Positions 43,383-52,577 of a stretch of 64,000 nucleotides of DNA are shown here, piece after piece. The DNA lies in contig LFFE01000007.1 in the NCBI GenBank assembly GCA_001510385.1, forward strand, positions 1 through 64,000, given 5' to 3'. The stretch comes from Actinobacteria bacterium casp-actino5 (GTDB lineage Bacteria; Actinomycetota; Acidimicrobiia; Acidimicrobiales; Ilumatobacteraceae). The first letter of the stretch is position 1. Each line of letters begins with the position of its first letter. Below the pieces are notes generated by a model. It saw only the letters and a program-made list of their open reading frames with translations. It did not search any database and had not been told where the DNA came from. The translations under genes and the position numbers were made by a program.

Positions 43383-44624
43383 TTATTCAGCTACCGCCGC
43401 TGGTCGATCACCACCTGACGCCACGAGAGCATCGATCGCCTCATCTAGAGTCGATACCGCAATAATTTCGAGTTCAGGAGCTGCAGCGCGTGCTGCCGCT
43501 ATCTGTTGCTCACCCTGCTGTTCCGGCACCAAAAGTATCTCGAGCCCGGCCTGTGCAACGGCCGAGGCTTTCTGTGTCAGCCCCCCAATCGGGCCCACGG
43601 ATCCATCAAGGTCAATCGTCCCAGTCACCGCGACTTTTCTGCCACCGGTGAGTTCCCCCTCAGAAAGGCCATCGATCAACGTCAGCGTGAACGCAAGGCC
43701 TGCCGAAGGGCCTCCAATCGAGCCAGTGTCAATCGTGATGTCGAACGGCAACTCGACCCGACGGGTATCAAATGGCAAAAAACCGACAATGGTCCGGTCT
43801 GGATCGTCAGTCGCCGAGGTCAGTTCAGCCTCGGCTTCGAACTTGCCTTCCCCACGACGTTCGACGAGCAATGTGATGACGTCCCCGGGAATCTTCCCCT
43901 CCAACACTTCCATCAGGTCTCCAACGCTTCCTAAGTCAACGCCATCGGCGACGAGAAGGCGATCACCGGGATCCAGCACCTCGTCGGAAGGCGGCCATCG
44001 AACGCAGGAGCCATCCGCATCAAACTCAAGGCACGCAATCTCTGATATCAGAACGTCACCGGGGACAATCGTTGCGTCAAAGCCAAGCCACGTCAGTGCA
44101 ACAAACTGCGCAACTTCCTCTGAGGTACGCATCTGTTCAAGCGAGAACACTCTTCGCTGATCAGCGGTCTGAAACCCGAACTTGTCTTCCTCTGTCAGCA
44201 TCTGAACCGCAAGCTCATTACGACCAACCCACCACGACAGCACCGACTGCGGCGGTTCGGTAATGGTGACAAACATAAAATCACCTTCCGTTGGAAACAC
44301 CTCAGGTGGACGTTCCCCACCACCATCAAGCTCACCCACCAGAAGTCGATCGCCAACCGGCTGTGCCGATCCCGGCACACGCGCGTACGGCGCAGGCTGC
44401 ATCTCATCAAGCCGCTCATTCAACTCTCGAGCGACAAACGACGACGGAATTACCGCCGTTGCAGCGATCACCACTACCGCAAGCCCTGACAGCACCGCCA
44501 GCGGAAATGCCCATCGACGATGATGACGCGCCGGATACTCCACCGAACGAACCAACTCGTTATTCCGCTCGGACACCTCAACTGGGTTCGGTGGGGGGAG
44601 TAGATTTGACTCAGAGCTTTCCAT
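43383..44624 (-). CDS. Membrane-anchored PDZ and Lon-like (S16) protease, YlbL type
   Basis: A 413-aa protein with one N-terminal membrane helix (WAFPLAVLSGLAVVVIAATA), an extracytoplasmic middle region, a PDZ domain around residues 200-280 (LDPGDRLLVADGVDLGSVGD), and a Lon-type serine/lysine protease domain. The catalytic Ser307 lies in GSIGGPSAGLAFTLTL and Lys352 in GGLTQKASAVAQAG. The ATPase part of true Lon is absent, as is normal for YlbL-like proteins. ATG 44624 is chosen because the upstream frame is antisense to the divergent gene. Its start codon overlaps that of the plus-strand gene inside CCATGG. Confidence 0.88.
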   Translation of the reverse strand: MESSESNLLPPPNPVEVSERNNELVRSVEYPARHHRRWAFPLAVLSGLAVVVIAATAVIPSSFVARELNERLDEMQPAPYARVPGSAQPVGDRLLVGELDGGGERPPEVFPTEGDFMFVTITEPPQSVLSWWVGRNELAVQMLTEEDKFGFQTADQRRVFSLEQMRTSEEVAQFVALTWLGFDATIVPGDVLISEIACLEFDADGSCVRWPPSDEVLDPGDRLLVADGVDLGSVGDLMEVLEGKIPGDVITLLVERRGEGKFEAEAELTSATDDPDRTIVGFLPFDTRRVELPFDITIDTGSIGGPSAGLAFTLTLIDGLSEGELTGGRKVAVTGTIDLDGSVGPIGGLTQKASAVAQAGLEILLVPEQQGEQQIAAARAAAPELEIIAVSTLDEAIDALVASGGDRPAAVAE

Positions 44625-44961
44625 GGAATCTTCGTTCACTGTCGACCTACTCACGAGCCGCGCTGTCGTCATTGCGGTGTGTGCGATGCTCGCATTGCTA
44701 TTTGCAGGTTGGAGAAAGACTGCCAGAGCATCAACCAATTCGCCACGTCGAGTCGTAACTTCACTTCTTCAGCGATCCGTCAGCGGAGTACCGGTTGAGC
44801 AACAACCGCTCACCATGTACCGCAAGCCAAAAGTTCTTCACCGATTGATTTCTCTCGGACTGGCCGGGCTCATTGCGGTCGTTGTCGGAGCCGTACTCGC
44901 CATCTTGATCTCATTTGCTGCAATCGCAAGCGTTGTTCGACTGACAGATTTGCTCGGCTGA
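44623..44961 (+). CDS. Small membrane protein with two predicted helices
   Basis: A 112-aa protein of unknown function. One hydrophobic segment (AVVIAVCAMLALLFAGW) lies near residues 14-30 and a second (LGLAGLIAVVVGAVLAILIS) near 78-102, with a basic loop between. The ATG lies within the CCATGG that also gives the start of the divergent Lon-like protease, so the coding regions overlap by 2 bp unless a later start is used (an ATG at 44686 falls inside the first helix). The HEAT-repeat gene begins 2 bp after the stop, which supports a real two-gene unit. Confidence 0.6.
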   Translation: MESSFTVDLLTSRAVVIAVCAMLALLFAGWRKTARASTNSPRRVVTSLLQRSVSGVPVEQQPLTMYRKPKVLHRLISLGLAGLIAVVVGAVLAILISFAAIASVVRLTDLLG

Positions 44962-44962
44962 T

Positions 44963-45556
44963 ATGGCTGATCAAGAACTTCTCTCATTACGAAGGACCGT
45001 CGTTGCGCTGGGCCACAAGGGAGACGAGCACACAGTTCGCCCGATGCTCCAACATGACGACTCAGTCATTCGTGAACTTGCTCTTGGAGCGCTCTACCGA
45101 ATGGGCGCCCTCAATGATTCTGACCTAGCTCAAGCAATTTCTGACAATAACTTGCTCGTTCGCCGCAGAGCAGCCGAGCTCGGCGCGCACTACCCGACCG
45201 TCGACCTCGGCTCATTGCTTCATGACAACGAGCCGGTAGTTGTTGAAATGGCAGTGTGGGCGTACGGCGAGCGACTCGAACTCGCCGATGACATTCTTGA
45301 CAGCATCATCGCCCTCACCACCGAGCATGATGACCCACTCGTTCGTGAAGCCGGCGCAGCCGCACTTGGCGCAATCGGCGACGAACGCGGTGTTTCAGCA
45401 ATTCTTGCCGCGTGCTCCGATAAGCCCGCTGTGCGACGACGAGCGGTACTCGCCCTCGCTCCATTTTCTGGTCCTGAAGTCGATGCAGCGATCGACACTG
45501 CACTCACCGATCGAGATTGGCAAGTCCGCCAATCAGCCGAGGACCTCAGACGCTAG
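44963..45556 (+). CDS. HEAT-repeat protein
   Basis: An all-helical solenoid of 197 aa built from about five HEAT/PBS-lyase-like repeats, such as HDDSVIRELALGALYRMGAL, DNNLLVRRRAAELGAHYP, HDDPLVREAGAAALGAIG, DKPAVRRRAVLALAPFSG and TDRDWQVRQSAEDLRR. Such proteins act as scaffolds or binding platforms. No catalytic residues are seen. The gene ends inside the MMPL gene's last codons (11-bp convergent overlap). Confidence 0.85.
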   Translation: MADQELLSLRRTVVALGHKGDEHTVRPMLQHDDSVIRELALGALYRMGALNDSDLAQAISDNNLLVRRRAAELGAHYPTVDLGSLLHDNEPVVVEMAVWAYGERLELADDILDSIIALTTEHDDPLVREAGAAALGAIGDERGVSAILAACSDKPAVRRRAVLALAPFSGPEVDAAIDTALTDRDWQVRQSAEDLRR

Positions 45557-47897
45557 CTGGCTCTCGCTCTACGTCTTGAAAATCAGTCGGCCCGTCAAGA
45601 TCGTGTGAGCTTTCTGCTTCAACCGGGTGACCCTCAACATTGAGGTTTGGAAGCACCCGATCGAGCCACTTCGGAATCCACCAGTTACCTCGACCAAGCA
45701 ACGCCATGGTTGCCGGCACTAGCAACATTCGCACCAGCGTGGCGTCAAGCAACACCGCGACCGCAAGGCCAACACCGAAGAGCTTCACGATGCGATCGTC
45801 CTCAAGCAGGAATGCTCCAAAGACGACCACCATGATCGCTGCCGCAGCAGAGATCACTCGGGCTGTTGCAGCAAGTCCATCGGCGACGGAATTTGTCGGA
45901 TCTCCAGTGCGGTCGTATTCCTCTTTCACTCGGGACAGCAAGAACACCTCGTAGTCCATCGAGAGGCCAAACACGATTGCGAACAACATGAGTGGCACGA
46001 ACGGCTCAATTGGTGCGGGTTCGACCCCGAACACCGACGCAAACCAGCCCCACTGGAAAATCGCAACTGCCACGCCATAGGCCGATGCAATTGACAACAC
46101 ATTCATCAGCACGGCCTTTAACGGAACCAGCACCGAGCGGAACACCATCATCAGCAGCAAGAACGACACACCGAGCACGGCGCCAAAGAACACGAATATT
46201 CTGCTTGCCATGTACGAGGTGAAGTCGATATTGGCAGCCGCTGCTCCCGTGACATTTGCAGTGATTCCAGACCCGGTCAGTGAGGCAGGAAGGACATCAT
46301 TGCGAAGACGGTCAACCGTGTCAGAAGTGATCTCATCCTGAGGAGACGTGGTTGGGATGACCTGAACAATCCACGCTTCAGACTCGGCCGGGTTCGCCAT
46401 ATCGCTCGGGAACGGCGGAGCGACGCGATCGACACCCGGGTCGGATGCGAGCGACGCGGCGAGTTGTTGCACGTACGCAACATCACCAGGTTCGCTCGTC
46501 TCAAGGGTGACAAGAAGTGGCCCATTAAAACCGGGCCCAAACCCGTCAGCGATGAGGTCGTAGGCACGCCGAGCAGGGGTCTCTTCTGAGAAGTTGCCTT
46601 CGTCGGAGAAGCCGAGACGAAGCGACAGCACCGGCAACGCGAGTAAAACGAGGAGGCCACCACCGATTGATGCGTACAGCCATGGCCTTCGCTGAATCTG
46701 ACGACTCCAGCGATACGAAGCGGTCTCGCGAAGTGGACGCTCTCGGCGCGGCGGAACCTCTTTTCGGAGTGGCCGGATCACGATGCTGCCAAACAATGTC
46801 AGGAGTGCAAATACTGCGCCTACGGCTGACAGCGCCGGAACTCCAAGCCCGACTCCGAGAAGCGCCACCGCAACGCACCCGGCGGCGACAAGGCCACGCC
46901 AACGGGTGACTTCAACCTTCGAATGGAAGACTCCGAGTAGTGCTGGCAACAGCGTGATCGAAGCAATCAACGTGACAGCAACGGTTGCAGCAGCGGCAAT
47001 ACCGAGACCCGCAACAAACTCGAGGCCGACGGTGATCATTCCGAGCAACGAGAGCACGACAGTGATTCCAGCGAACACCACGGCACGTCCGGCGGTGTTC
47101 AGCGACCCGGCAGTTGCATCTTCGGGGGAATATCCAGCTCGAGTGAGCTCGCGATATCGCGTGACCATGAAGAGCGCATAGTCAATACCAACACCCAGGC
47201 CGATCATGATTCCGATGAGCGGAGCAAACTCCGGAATCGACAATCCATGCGACATCAGCGAAACCACGCCAAACCCACCGGTTCCAACACCGGCGAGAGC
47301 GACTGCGATCGGGAGCCCCATCGCCATGACCGATCCGAATGCAACGATCAAAATCACGATCGCAAATGCGAGCCCAATCATCTCGGATTCAGGCGGAGCA
47401 AATTCAGAAAACACTGCGCCACCAACTTCAACGGTGACACCCTCAAGGGCCGGAACCATATTTCGGATATCTGCGCCGATCTCGGCGGCGGTGACCTGGT
47501 CAATGTTGTTCGCAACATTGACTTGCGCAAATGCGATCATTCCATCGGCGGAAATTTGGCCAGCTCCCATCTGGGAATACGGGCTGACGACGCCTAAACC
47601 GTCGATCGCATCGACCTCGTCAAACAGTGCCGACATCTCGGAGGCAACCACAGGATCGTCGACACCCCGATCGGATTGGAACACGATGTTGCCGCCAAAC
47701 GCGCTTCCCGACCCCGGGAAATACTCATTCAGTACGGAGAAGCCTCTCGTGCTTTCAGATTCTGGCGTGGAGAACTCACCAGAAAATGCTGCGCCAATTG
47801 ATCCAGCAAGTGCGTTAATGCCTACAAGTAGCACCACCCACGAGACAATGACGGTGCGACCATGACGGAAGGCCCAGCGGGCAAGCGAGGAATACAT
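45546..47897 (-). CDS. MMPL-family RND transporter
   Basis: Inner-membrane proton-driven exporter of 783 aa with the two-fold RND design: one helix, an external loop of about 150 residues, five to six helices, a second helix and loop, then six helices. The proton-relay region GLGVGIDYALFMVTRYREL and its C-terminal counterpart IVFGLSMDYEVFLLSRVKEE carry the conserved Asp-Tyr pairs of MMPL/SecD-like proteins. In actinomycetes these move lipids or glycolipids to the envelope. ATG 47897 (MYSSLARWAFRHGR) is the typical N-terminus; the frame extends to 47960 without support. Confidence 0.9.
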   Translation of the reverse strand: MYSSLARWAFRHGRTVIVSWVVLLVGINALAGSIGAAFSGEFSTPESESTRGFSVLNEYFPGSGSAFGGNIVFQSDRGVDDPVVASEMSALFDEVDAIDGLGVVSPYSQMGAGQISADGMIAFAQVNVANNIDQVTAAEIGADIRNMVPALEGVTVEVGGAVFSEFAPPESEMIGLAFAIVILIVAFGSVMAMGLPIAVALAGVGTGGFGVVSLMSHGLSIPEFAPLIGIMIGLGVGIDYALFMVTRYRELTRAGYSPEDATAGSLNTAGRAVVFAGITVVLSLLGMITVGLEFVAGLGIAAAATVAVTLIASITLLPALLGVFHSKVEVTRWRGLVAAGCVAVALLGVGLGVPALSAVGAVFALLTLFGSIVIRPLRKEVPPRRERPLRETASYRWSRQIQRRPWLYASIGGGLLVLLALPVLSLRLGFSDEGNFSEETPARRAYDLIADGFGPGFNGPLLVTLETSEPGDVAYVQQLAASLASDPGVDRVAPPFPSDMANPAESEAWIVQVIPTTSPQDEITSDTVDRLRNDVLPASLTGSGITANVTGAAAANIDFTSYMASRIFVFFGAVLGVSFLLLMMVFRSVLVPLKAVLMNVLSIASAYGVAVAIFQWGWFASVFGVEPAPIEPFVPLMLFAIVFGLSMDYEVFLLSRVKEEYDRTGDPTNSVADGLAATARVISAAAAIMVVVFGAFLLEDDRIVKLFGVGLAVAVLLDATLVRMLLVPATMALLGRGNWWIPKWLDRVLPNLNVEGHPVEAESSHDLDGPTDFQDVEREPASV

Positions 47898-48054
47898 TGA
47901 GTGATAACAACTTTCTTTGGGGGATTCACCGCTAGGGCGGCCACCTATGTCTAACGCCACCCACCGCGCATTCCATTCCGAAGTGCGATGTGACCATTGC
48001 CACGAACTTCTCCCACCAGCACCCTCTCAGTGATGCATGTGGCAGACTCAAGGT

Positions 48055-48561
48055 GTGAGCCCGCCGTTGCAGTTGTTCGCTTCCCTCATGCAAAGCCCCG
48101 TCGGCGATCTTGTCATCGTTGCCAGTGATCAAACTCTTCGAGCAGTTCTCTGGGGCGATGAAGACAAGGAATGGAGGCGTGTTGCAATCGATCGCCTCGC
48201 GGTGACGTGGGAAAGCTCACCTGCTGTCGAGCAAACCGTTGTGCAACTCACCGAATATTTCAACGGAGAACGGCAGAACTTTGACCTGCCCCTTGAGCCA
48301 ATCGGGACGGAGTTTCAGAGCATGGTCTGGAATTCCCTCACCCAAATTACATATGGGTCAACGCTCAGCTATTCCGAACAAGCCCTCGCACTTGGACGTG
48401 AAAGTGCGGTGCGAGCCGTTGCCTCAGCTAATGGCCGCAATCCCATCTCGATCGTCGTTCCATGTCACCGGGTGGTCTCCGCATCTGGAGGCCTCGGCGG
48501 ATTCGCTGGTGGACTGGATGCAAAAAGGTGGCTGCTCAACCACGAGCAAGACGCTCATTAA
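48055..48561 (+). CDS. ogt: Methylated-DNA-protein-cysteine S-methyltransferase
   Basis: DNA repair protein that takes the methyl group from O6-methylguanine onto its own Cys. It has 168 aa when started at GTG 48055 and an upstream ATG at 48037 is possible. The C-terminal DNA-binding domain reads FQSMVWNSLTQITYGSTLSY, AVRAVASANGRNPISIVVPC and HRVVSASGGLGGFAGG. The acceptor is Cys137 in PCHRV, and Asn in ASANGRNP and Arg in SAVRAV are the usual helix residues. The gene is divergent from the MMPL exporter across about 157 bp, in which no clear promoter or operator is visible. Confidence 0.9.
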   Translation: MSPPLQLFASLMQSPVGDLVIVASDQTLRAVLWGDEDKEWRRVAIDRLAVTWESSPAVEQTVVQLTEYFNGERQNFDLPLEPIGTEFQSMVWNSLTQITYGSTLSYSEQALALGRESAVRAVASANGRNPISIVVPCHRVVSASGGLGGFAGGLDAKRWLLNHEQDAH

Positions 48562-48666
48562 GCGACTTATTTCGCCATCCGATCAGCACCATGACAGCGA
48601 TGAACGATGAGTCGATTTAGATCACGGCCATTGTCATCACCTCGGAGGTGCTGACACGACAACCAG

Positions 48667-48672
48667 TAACGT
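48667..48672 (+). promoter_or_regulatory. Probable -10 box of the methyltransferase gene at 48679
   Basis: TAACGT with 6 nt to ATG 48679, leaderless spacing. A short hairpin CACCT-CGG-AGGTG lies about 25 bp upstream and might end the preceding repair gene. Confidence 0.38.
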
Positions 48673-48678
48673 TGCGGT

Positions 48679-49461
48679 ATGACGACTTCTGCGGCACAAC
48701 GCTGGGCCGACGACCTCGCCTCCTGGGGTATTCCCGACCACATTCTGGACGCTGCCCCGCAGTCGCCCTGGATTCACCCGGTGAGCAGCTTTACCCCTAC
48801 CGGCGATCTCTTTGTTCAAACGCCATCAAGGTTGCGCGCCCTTGAGGTACTCGATTCACTCGATTCACCATCGGTACTCGACGTCGGCTGCGGTGGTGGA
48901 CGTGGGGTGTTCGGACTCACTCCGCCCGCAACCAACATCGTTGGGGTCGACCACCAACAGGGCATGCTCGATGTCGTTATACAACAAGCTGCAGAGCGTC
49001 AAGTTTCTGTTCAGACAGCGCTCGGAAATTGGCCTGAAGTTGCTCCACAAACCCCAAATTGTGACGTCGCTATCTGTCACCACGTGGTCTACAACGTTGC
49101 TGATCTCGTGCCATTCATCGAGGCGCTGACCAGCCACGCCCGACACCGAGTTGTCGTCGAACTTCCGATCAGGCATCCACTGAGCCACCTCAGCGACGCA
49201 TGGAAACAATTCTGGGACCTTGACCGACCCACGGCGCCAACGGCGCAGGACGCAGCCGATGTCATTCGCTCAACTGGAGTATCCGCCGTGCTCGAAGAAT
49301 TTGAGCTCGTTGAACCACCTCGAGAGATCACTGATCTCGACGTCGAACACATGCGCATCCGGCTGTGCCTCACTCCTGGGCGTGATGACGAAGTGCGTGA
49401 GTTCCTTCTCAAGCGCCCGCCTCAACAGCGGTCGCTGGCGACTATCTGGTGGGATACATAG
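48679..49461 (+). CDS. Class I SAM-dependent methyltransferase
   Basis: A 260-aa Rossmann-fold methyltransferase. Motif I is SVLDVGCGGGRGVFGL, motif post-I is IVGVDHQQGMLDVV, and CDVAICHHVVYNVADLVPFI stands at the motif II position. HARHRVVVELPIRHPLSHLS follows. The N-terminal 60 residues include an Ala/Trp-rich helix (AAQRWADDLASWGIPDHI). The substrate is unknown. The product of the next small gene is unrelated, so this is probably monocistronic. Confidence 0.84.
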   Translation: MTTSAAQRWADDLASWGIPDHILDAAPQSPWIHPVSSFTPTGDLFVQTPSRLRALEVLDSLDSPSVLDVGCGGGRGVFGLTPPATNIVGVDHQQGMLDVVIQQAAERQVSVQTALGNWPEVAPQTPNCDVAICHHVVYNVADLVPFIEALTSHARHRVVVELPIRHPLSHLSDAWKQFWDLDRPTAPTAQDAADVIRSTGVSAVLEEFELVEPPREITDLDVEHMRIRLCLTPGRDDEVREFLLKRPPQQRSLATIWWDT

Positions 49462-49497
49462 GTTCTGCCAACTGGGTTTTAATGTACGGACATTTGA

Positions 49498-49503
49498 TAT
49501 TCT
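49498..49503 (+). promoter_or_regulatory. Possible -10 box of the small zinc-ribbon gene
   Basis: TATTCT, 8 nt before ATG 49512, in an AT-rich 50-bp spacer. No clear -35 box. Confidence 0.33.
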
Positions 49504-49511
49504 CTCAAATT

Positions 49512-49670
49512 ATGTGTCGCCAAGTAACTTGCAAAACATGTGGAAAAGCGTCGTGGGCCGGCTGCGGCATGCACGTCGAACAGGTGCTCGGTCACCTCAG
49601 CGCCGACGAGCGTTGCCAAGGGCACACCGAAGCAACAACCGCAAAGCGCCGTTGGTTTAGCCGTTCCTGA
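49512..49670 (+). CDS. 52-residue zinc-ribbon-like protein
   Basis: A very small cysteine-rich protein starting MCRQVTCKTCGKASWAGCG. Cys2, Cys7, Cys10 and Cys18, with His21 and a later Cys (DERCQGH), could form a treble-clef or zinc-ribbon site. Small proteins with nearly this N-terminus (C-x4-C-x2-CGK-x-x-WAGCG) are remembered as widespread in bacteria, without known function. The frame is open to 49449 but ATG 49512 starts the conserved part. It lies 37 bp before the enoyl-CoA hydratase gene. Confidence 0.7.
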   Translation: MCRQVTCKTCGKASWAGCGMHVEQVLGHLSADERCQGHTEATTAKRRWFSRS

Positions 49671-49707
49671 CTTCGGCAACTCAGAACGCACATGACACCC
49701 TTGGGTC

Positions 49708-50457
49708 ATGGGGATTCTTCTTTCACAAAGTGACGCTGTAGCAACGATCACCCTTGATCGACAAGAAGCGCTCAACGCTCTCACCCCATCACTTCTCAGC
49801 GAACTCGCCGACACGCTTGACGCCGTCGCACACGACCCGTCGGTTCGCGTTGTTGTTCTCACTGGGGCTGGACGCGCATTCTCCGCAGGAGTTGATCTCA
49901 AAGCACTCGCCGAAGAACCCCCAGAAGACGGCGACGTCTCAGGTGCTCTCAACAACCCAGCGCGCAAAGCTTGCGATGCGTTATCGCAGATGCCAAAGGT
50001 CACTATCGCTCGAGTCAACGGTTTTTGCTTCACCGGCGCACTCGAACTCGCTCTCGCCTGTGACCTGATGGTGACCGCTGAGGAAGCAAAGCTTGGGGAC
50101 ACCCACGCCAAGTGGGGACTGAGGCCAACATGGGGAATGAGCGCACGCCTCATGCGTGCCGTCGGCCCCGTGCGGGCTCGAGAACTCTCCTACACCGCAA
50201 GAACATTCACGGGACGCGAGGCATACGAGTTCGGAATTGCCTCACACTGCGTTCCGCTCAGTGATCTCGATGCCACCGTGCTCGAACTCGCGACCGCTAT
50301 TTCAGAGAACAGCCCCGAGTCGATTGCGGCGTACAAAGACCTCTACCTCAACCAGCAACAAGTCGGAGTCATCGACGGCCTCTCATTCGAATACAGCACC
50401 ATGTACCCAATGGGTGATGCCGGTGGCCGTCTCGACGGATTCGGTAAGAACTCATGA
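49708..50457 (+). CDS. Enoyl-CoA hydratase/isomerase
   Basis: Crotonase-fold protein of 249 aa. The oxyanion-hole segments are AGRAFSAGVDLKALAE and RVNGFCFTGALELALACDLM. The canonical catalytic Glu pair is not clear: at the first position there is FTGALELALA with one Glu, and at the second EEAKLGDTHAKWGLRPTW. It could be a hydratase, isomerase or other crotonase. It heads a run of six genes and overlaps malate synthase by ATGA, so it is cotranscribed with glycolate/glyoxylate genes, which is an odd partnership. Confidence 0.87.
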   Translation: MGILLSQSDAVATITLDRQEALNALTPSLLSELADTLDAVAHDPSVRVVVLTGAGRAFSAGVDLKALAEEPPEDGDVSGALNNPARKACDALSQMPKVTIARVNGFCFTGALELALACDLMVTAEEAKLGDTHAKWGLRPTWGMSARLMRAVGPVRARELSYTARTFTGREAYEFGIASHCVPLSDLDATVLELATAISENSPESIAAYKDLYLNQQQVGVIDGLSFEYSTMYPMGDAGGRLDGFGKNS

Positions 50458-52577
50458 CGATGATGCAGCGCTCCCAACTCAACATCGGAGAAGCGCTCGT
50501 CACCTTCACCGAACAAGAACTCCTTCCCGGGCTTACGATCTCACCCGAACAATTCTGGAATGCCCTCAACACCCTCGTTAATGAGTTCTCAGAAGAAAAC
50601 CGAGACCTCCTTGACGAGCGTCAACGTCTGCAAAGCCTGATTGACAACTGGCACCGCCAACACGGCGTCGGTACTCCTGACAGCTACCGGGCCTTCCTCG
50701 AATCGATCGGCTACCTCGTTCCTCAAGGCGAACCGTTCAGCATTACAACCGAAGGAATCGACCCTGAAATCGCAACCATCGCCGGCCCTCAACTCGTCGT
50801 TCCGGTGACGAATGCCCGGTATGCGATCAACGCCGTTAATGCTCGCTGGGGGTCGCTCTACGATGCGTTGTACGGAACGGATGTCCTCGGTGACCTTCCA
50901 CCAGACGGTCCCTACAGCGAAGAACGAGGCGCTCGAGTCATCGACTACGCACGACGACTCCTCGATGAGTGCGTACCGCTCGAATCTGGGAGCCACCAAG
51001 GTTCGATCAACTACCGGGTCAACGGCGACAAACTCGCGGTGACCTGCAATGACGGTCATGAAGTCATGGCAGTGACACCGGTTGTGGGGTGGATTGGCGA
51101 ACCCGACGCTCCCTCAGCGATCGTTGTCGAACATCACCGCCTTCATGTTCAAATTGTGATCGACCGCCATCACCCGGTTGGCTCAACAGATACTGCCGGG
51201 ATCGCCGATGTTCTGCTCGAATCTGCGATCACCGTGATCATGGATTGCGAAGACTCAGTTGCATGTGTTGACGCCGTCGATAAAGCACTCGCCTACCGCA
51301 ATTGGCTCGGCCTTCAGCGTTCAACACTCACCGAGGAAGTAGATAAAAACGGCACAACCTTCATGCGTCGAATGGCCGACGACCTCATCCTGTCCACACG
51401 AAACGGTGAGACCAGGCTGCCTGGCACATCGCTCATGTTGGTGCGCAACGTTGGCCATCTCATGACGACACCTGCCGTGAAAGACGCCGAACACCACGAC
51501 ATTCCAGAGGGAATTCTCGATGCACTTTTCACGGTTGCTGCATCCATTCCACTGAATGGCACTCAACCATCGTCGATCTACATCGTGAAACCAAAAATGC
51601 ATGGGCCCGATGAAGTTGACTTTGCGTGCCGGCTCTTTGGCCGAGTTGAAGCACTTCTCGGCCTTGCGCCAAACACCGTGAAAATCGGGATCATGGATGA
51701 GGAGCGCCGAACAACTCTCAACCTTGCGGAGTGCATTCGAGCCGCGGCTTCACGAGTTGCGTTCATCAACACTGGCTTCCTTGATCGAACTGGCGATGAG
51801 ATCCATACCTCAATGCTCGCAGGGCCAATGGTTCGTAAAACCGAGATGAAAGCCGAAGACTGGATCTCGGCATACGAGGACAACAACGTCGATATTGGAC
51901 TTGCGTGCGGGCTCATCGGTCGCGCTCAGATCGGCAAAGGCATGTGGGCGGCCCCTGACCTGATGGGGGACATGCTTGAGACCAAAGTGAACCACCCGCT
52001 TGCGGGAGCCTCATGCGCGTGGGTGCCGTCGCCAACTGCCGCAACCCTGCATGCAATTCATTACCACCGAGTTGATGTTGCCCAACAGCAGAAGGTGATT
52101 GCCAACGACCCAACGCGTGGCCATTCACGACTTGACCAACTGTTATCGATTCCAGTTGAGACCGATCCGACGTGGGCCGACAGCGACATTCAAGCCGAAC
52201 TCGATAACAATGCTCAGGGGATCCTTGGCTACGTCGTCAGGTGGGTCGACCAGGGTGTCGGCTGTTCAAAGGTTCCCGATATCAACGACGTTGGTTTGAT
52301 GGAAGACCGAGCGACATGTCGAATCTCATCCCAGCACATGGCGAATTGGTTAGCGCACGGAATTGTTGACGAATCTCGCATCCGAAATACATTCATCAAG
52401 ATGGCAGCAGTCGTTGATGCTCAGAACGAAGATGATGAGTTGTATCGGTCACTCACGCCGGAGTCGACTGCGTTTACAGCTGCTCTCGACCTCGTGCTGT
52501 CAGGAACCGAACAACCCTCTGGATACACAGAGCCCATCCTTCACGCCCGACGACTCGAAGTCAAGGCAGCAACATGA
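50454..52577 (+). CDS. glcB: Malate synthase G
   Basis: Condenses glyoxylate with acetyl-CoA to malate. It has 707 aa, close to the 720-740 of the G isoform. Visible family segments are ARWGSLYDALYGTDVLGDLP, ESAITVIMDCEDSVACVDAV (barrel strand with DCEDS), YIVKPKMHGPDEVDFACRLF, IGIMDEERRTTLNLAECIRA and INTGFLDRTGDEIHTSMLAG. RTGDEIH contributes the metal-binding acidic residues. The C-terminus contains SQHMANWLAHGI. It follows the enoyl-CoA hydratase and precedes the GlcG-like and glycolate-oxidase genes with 4-bp overlaps on both sides. Confidence 0.95.
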   Translation: MTMMQRSQLNIGEALVTFTEQELLPGLTISPEQFWNALNTLVNEFSEENRDLLDERQRLQSLIDNWHRQHGVGTPDSYRAFLESIGYLVPQGEPFSITTEGIDPEIATIAGPQLVVPVTNARYAINAVNARWGSLYDALYGTDVLGDLPPDGPYSEERGARVIDYARRLLDECVPLESGSHQGSINYRVNGDKLAVTCNDGHEVMAVTPVVGWIGEPDAPSAIVVEHHRLHVQIVIDRHHPVGSTDTAGIADVLLESAITVIMDCEDSVACVDAVDKALAYRNWLGLQRSTLTEEVDKNGTTFMRRMADDLILSTRNGETRLPGTSLMLVRNVGHLMTTPAVKDAEHHDIPEGILDALFTVAASIPLNGTQPSSIYIVKPKMHGPDEVDFACRLFGRVEALLGLAPNTVKIGIMDEERRTTLNLAECIRAAASRVAFINTGFLDRTGDEIHTSMLAGPMVRKTEMKAEDWISAYEDNNVDIGLACGLIGRAQIGKGMWAAPDLMGDMLETKVNHPLAGASCAWVPSPTAATLHAIHYHRVDVAQQQKVIANDPTRGHSRLDQLLSIPVETDPTWADSDIQAELDNNAQGILGYVVRWVDQGVGCSKVPDINDVGLMEDRATCRISSQHMANWLAHGIVDESRIRNTFIKMAAVVDAQNEDDELYRSLTPESTAFTAALDLVLSGTEQPSGYTEPILHARRLEVKAAT

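Noticed and set aside
39047-48000. Insertion sequences, integrons or CRISPR arrays
   Set aside because: No transposase-like frame, no terminal repeats and no regularly spaced direct repeats were seen here or elsewhere in the window.
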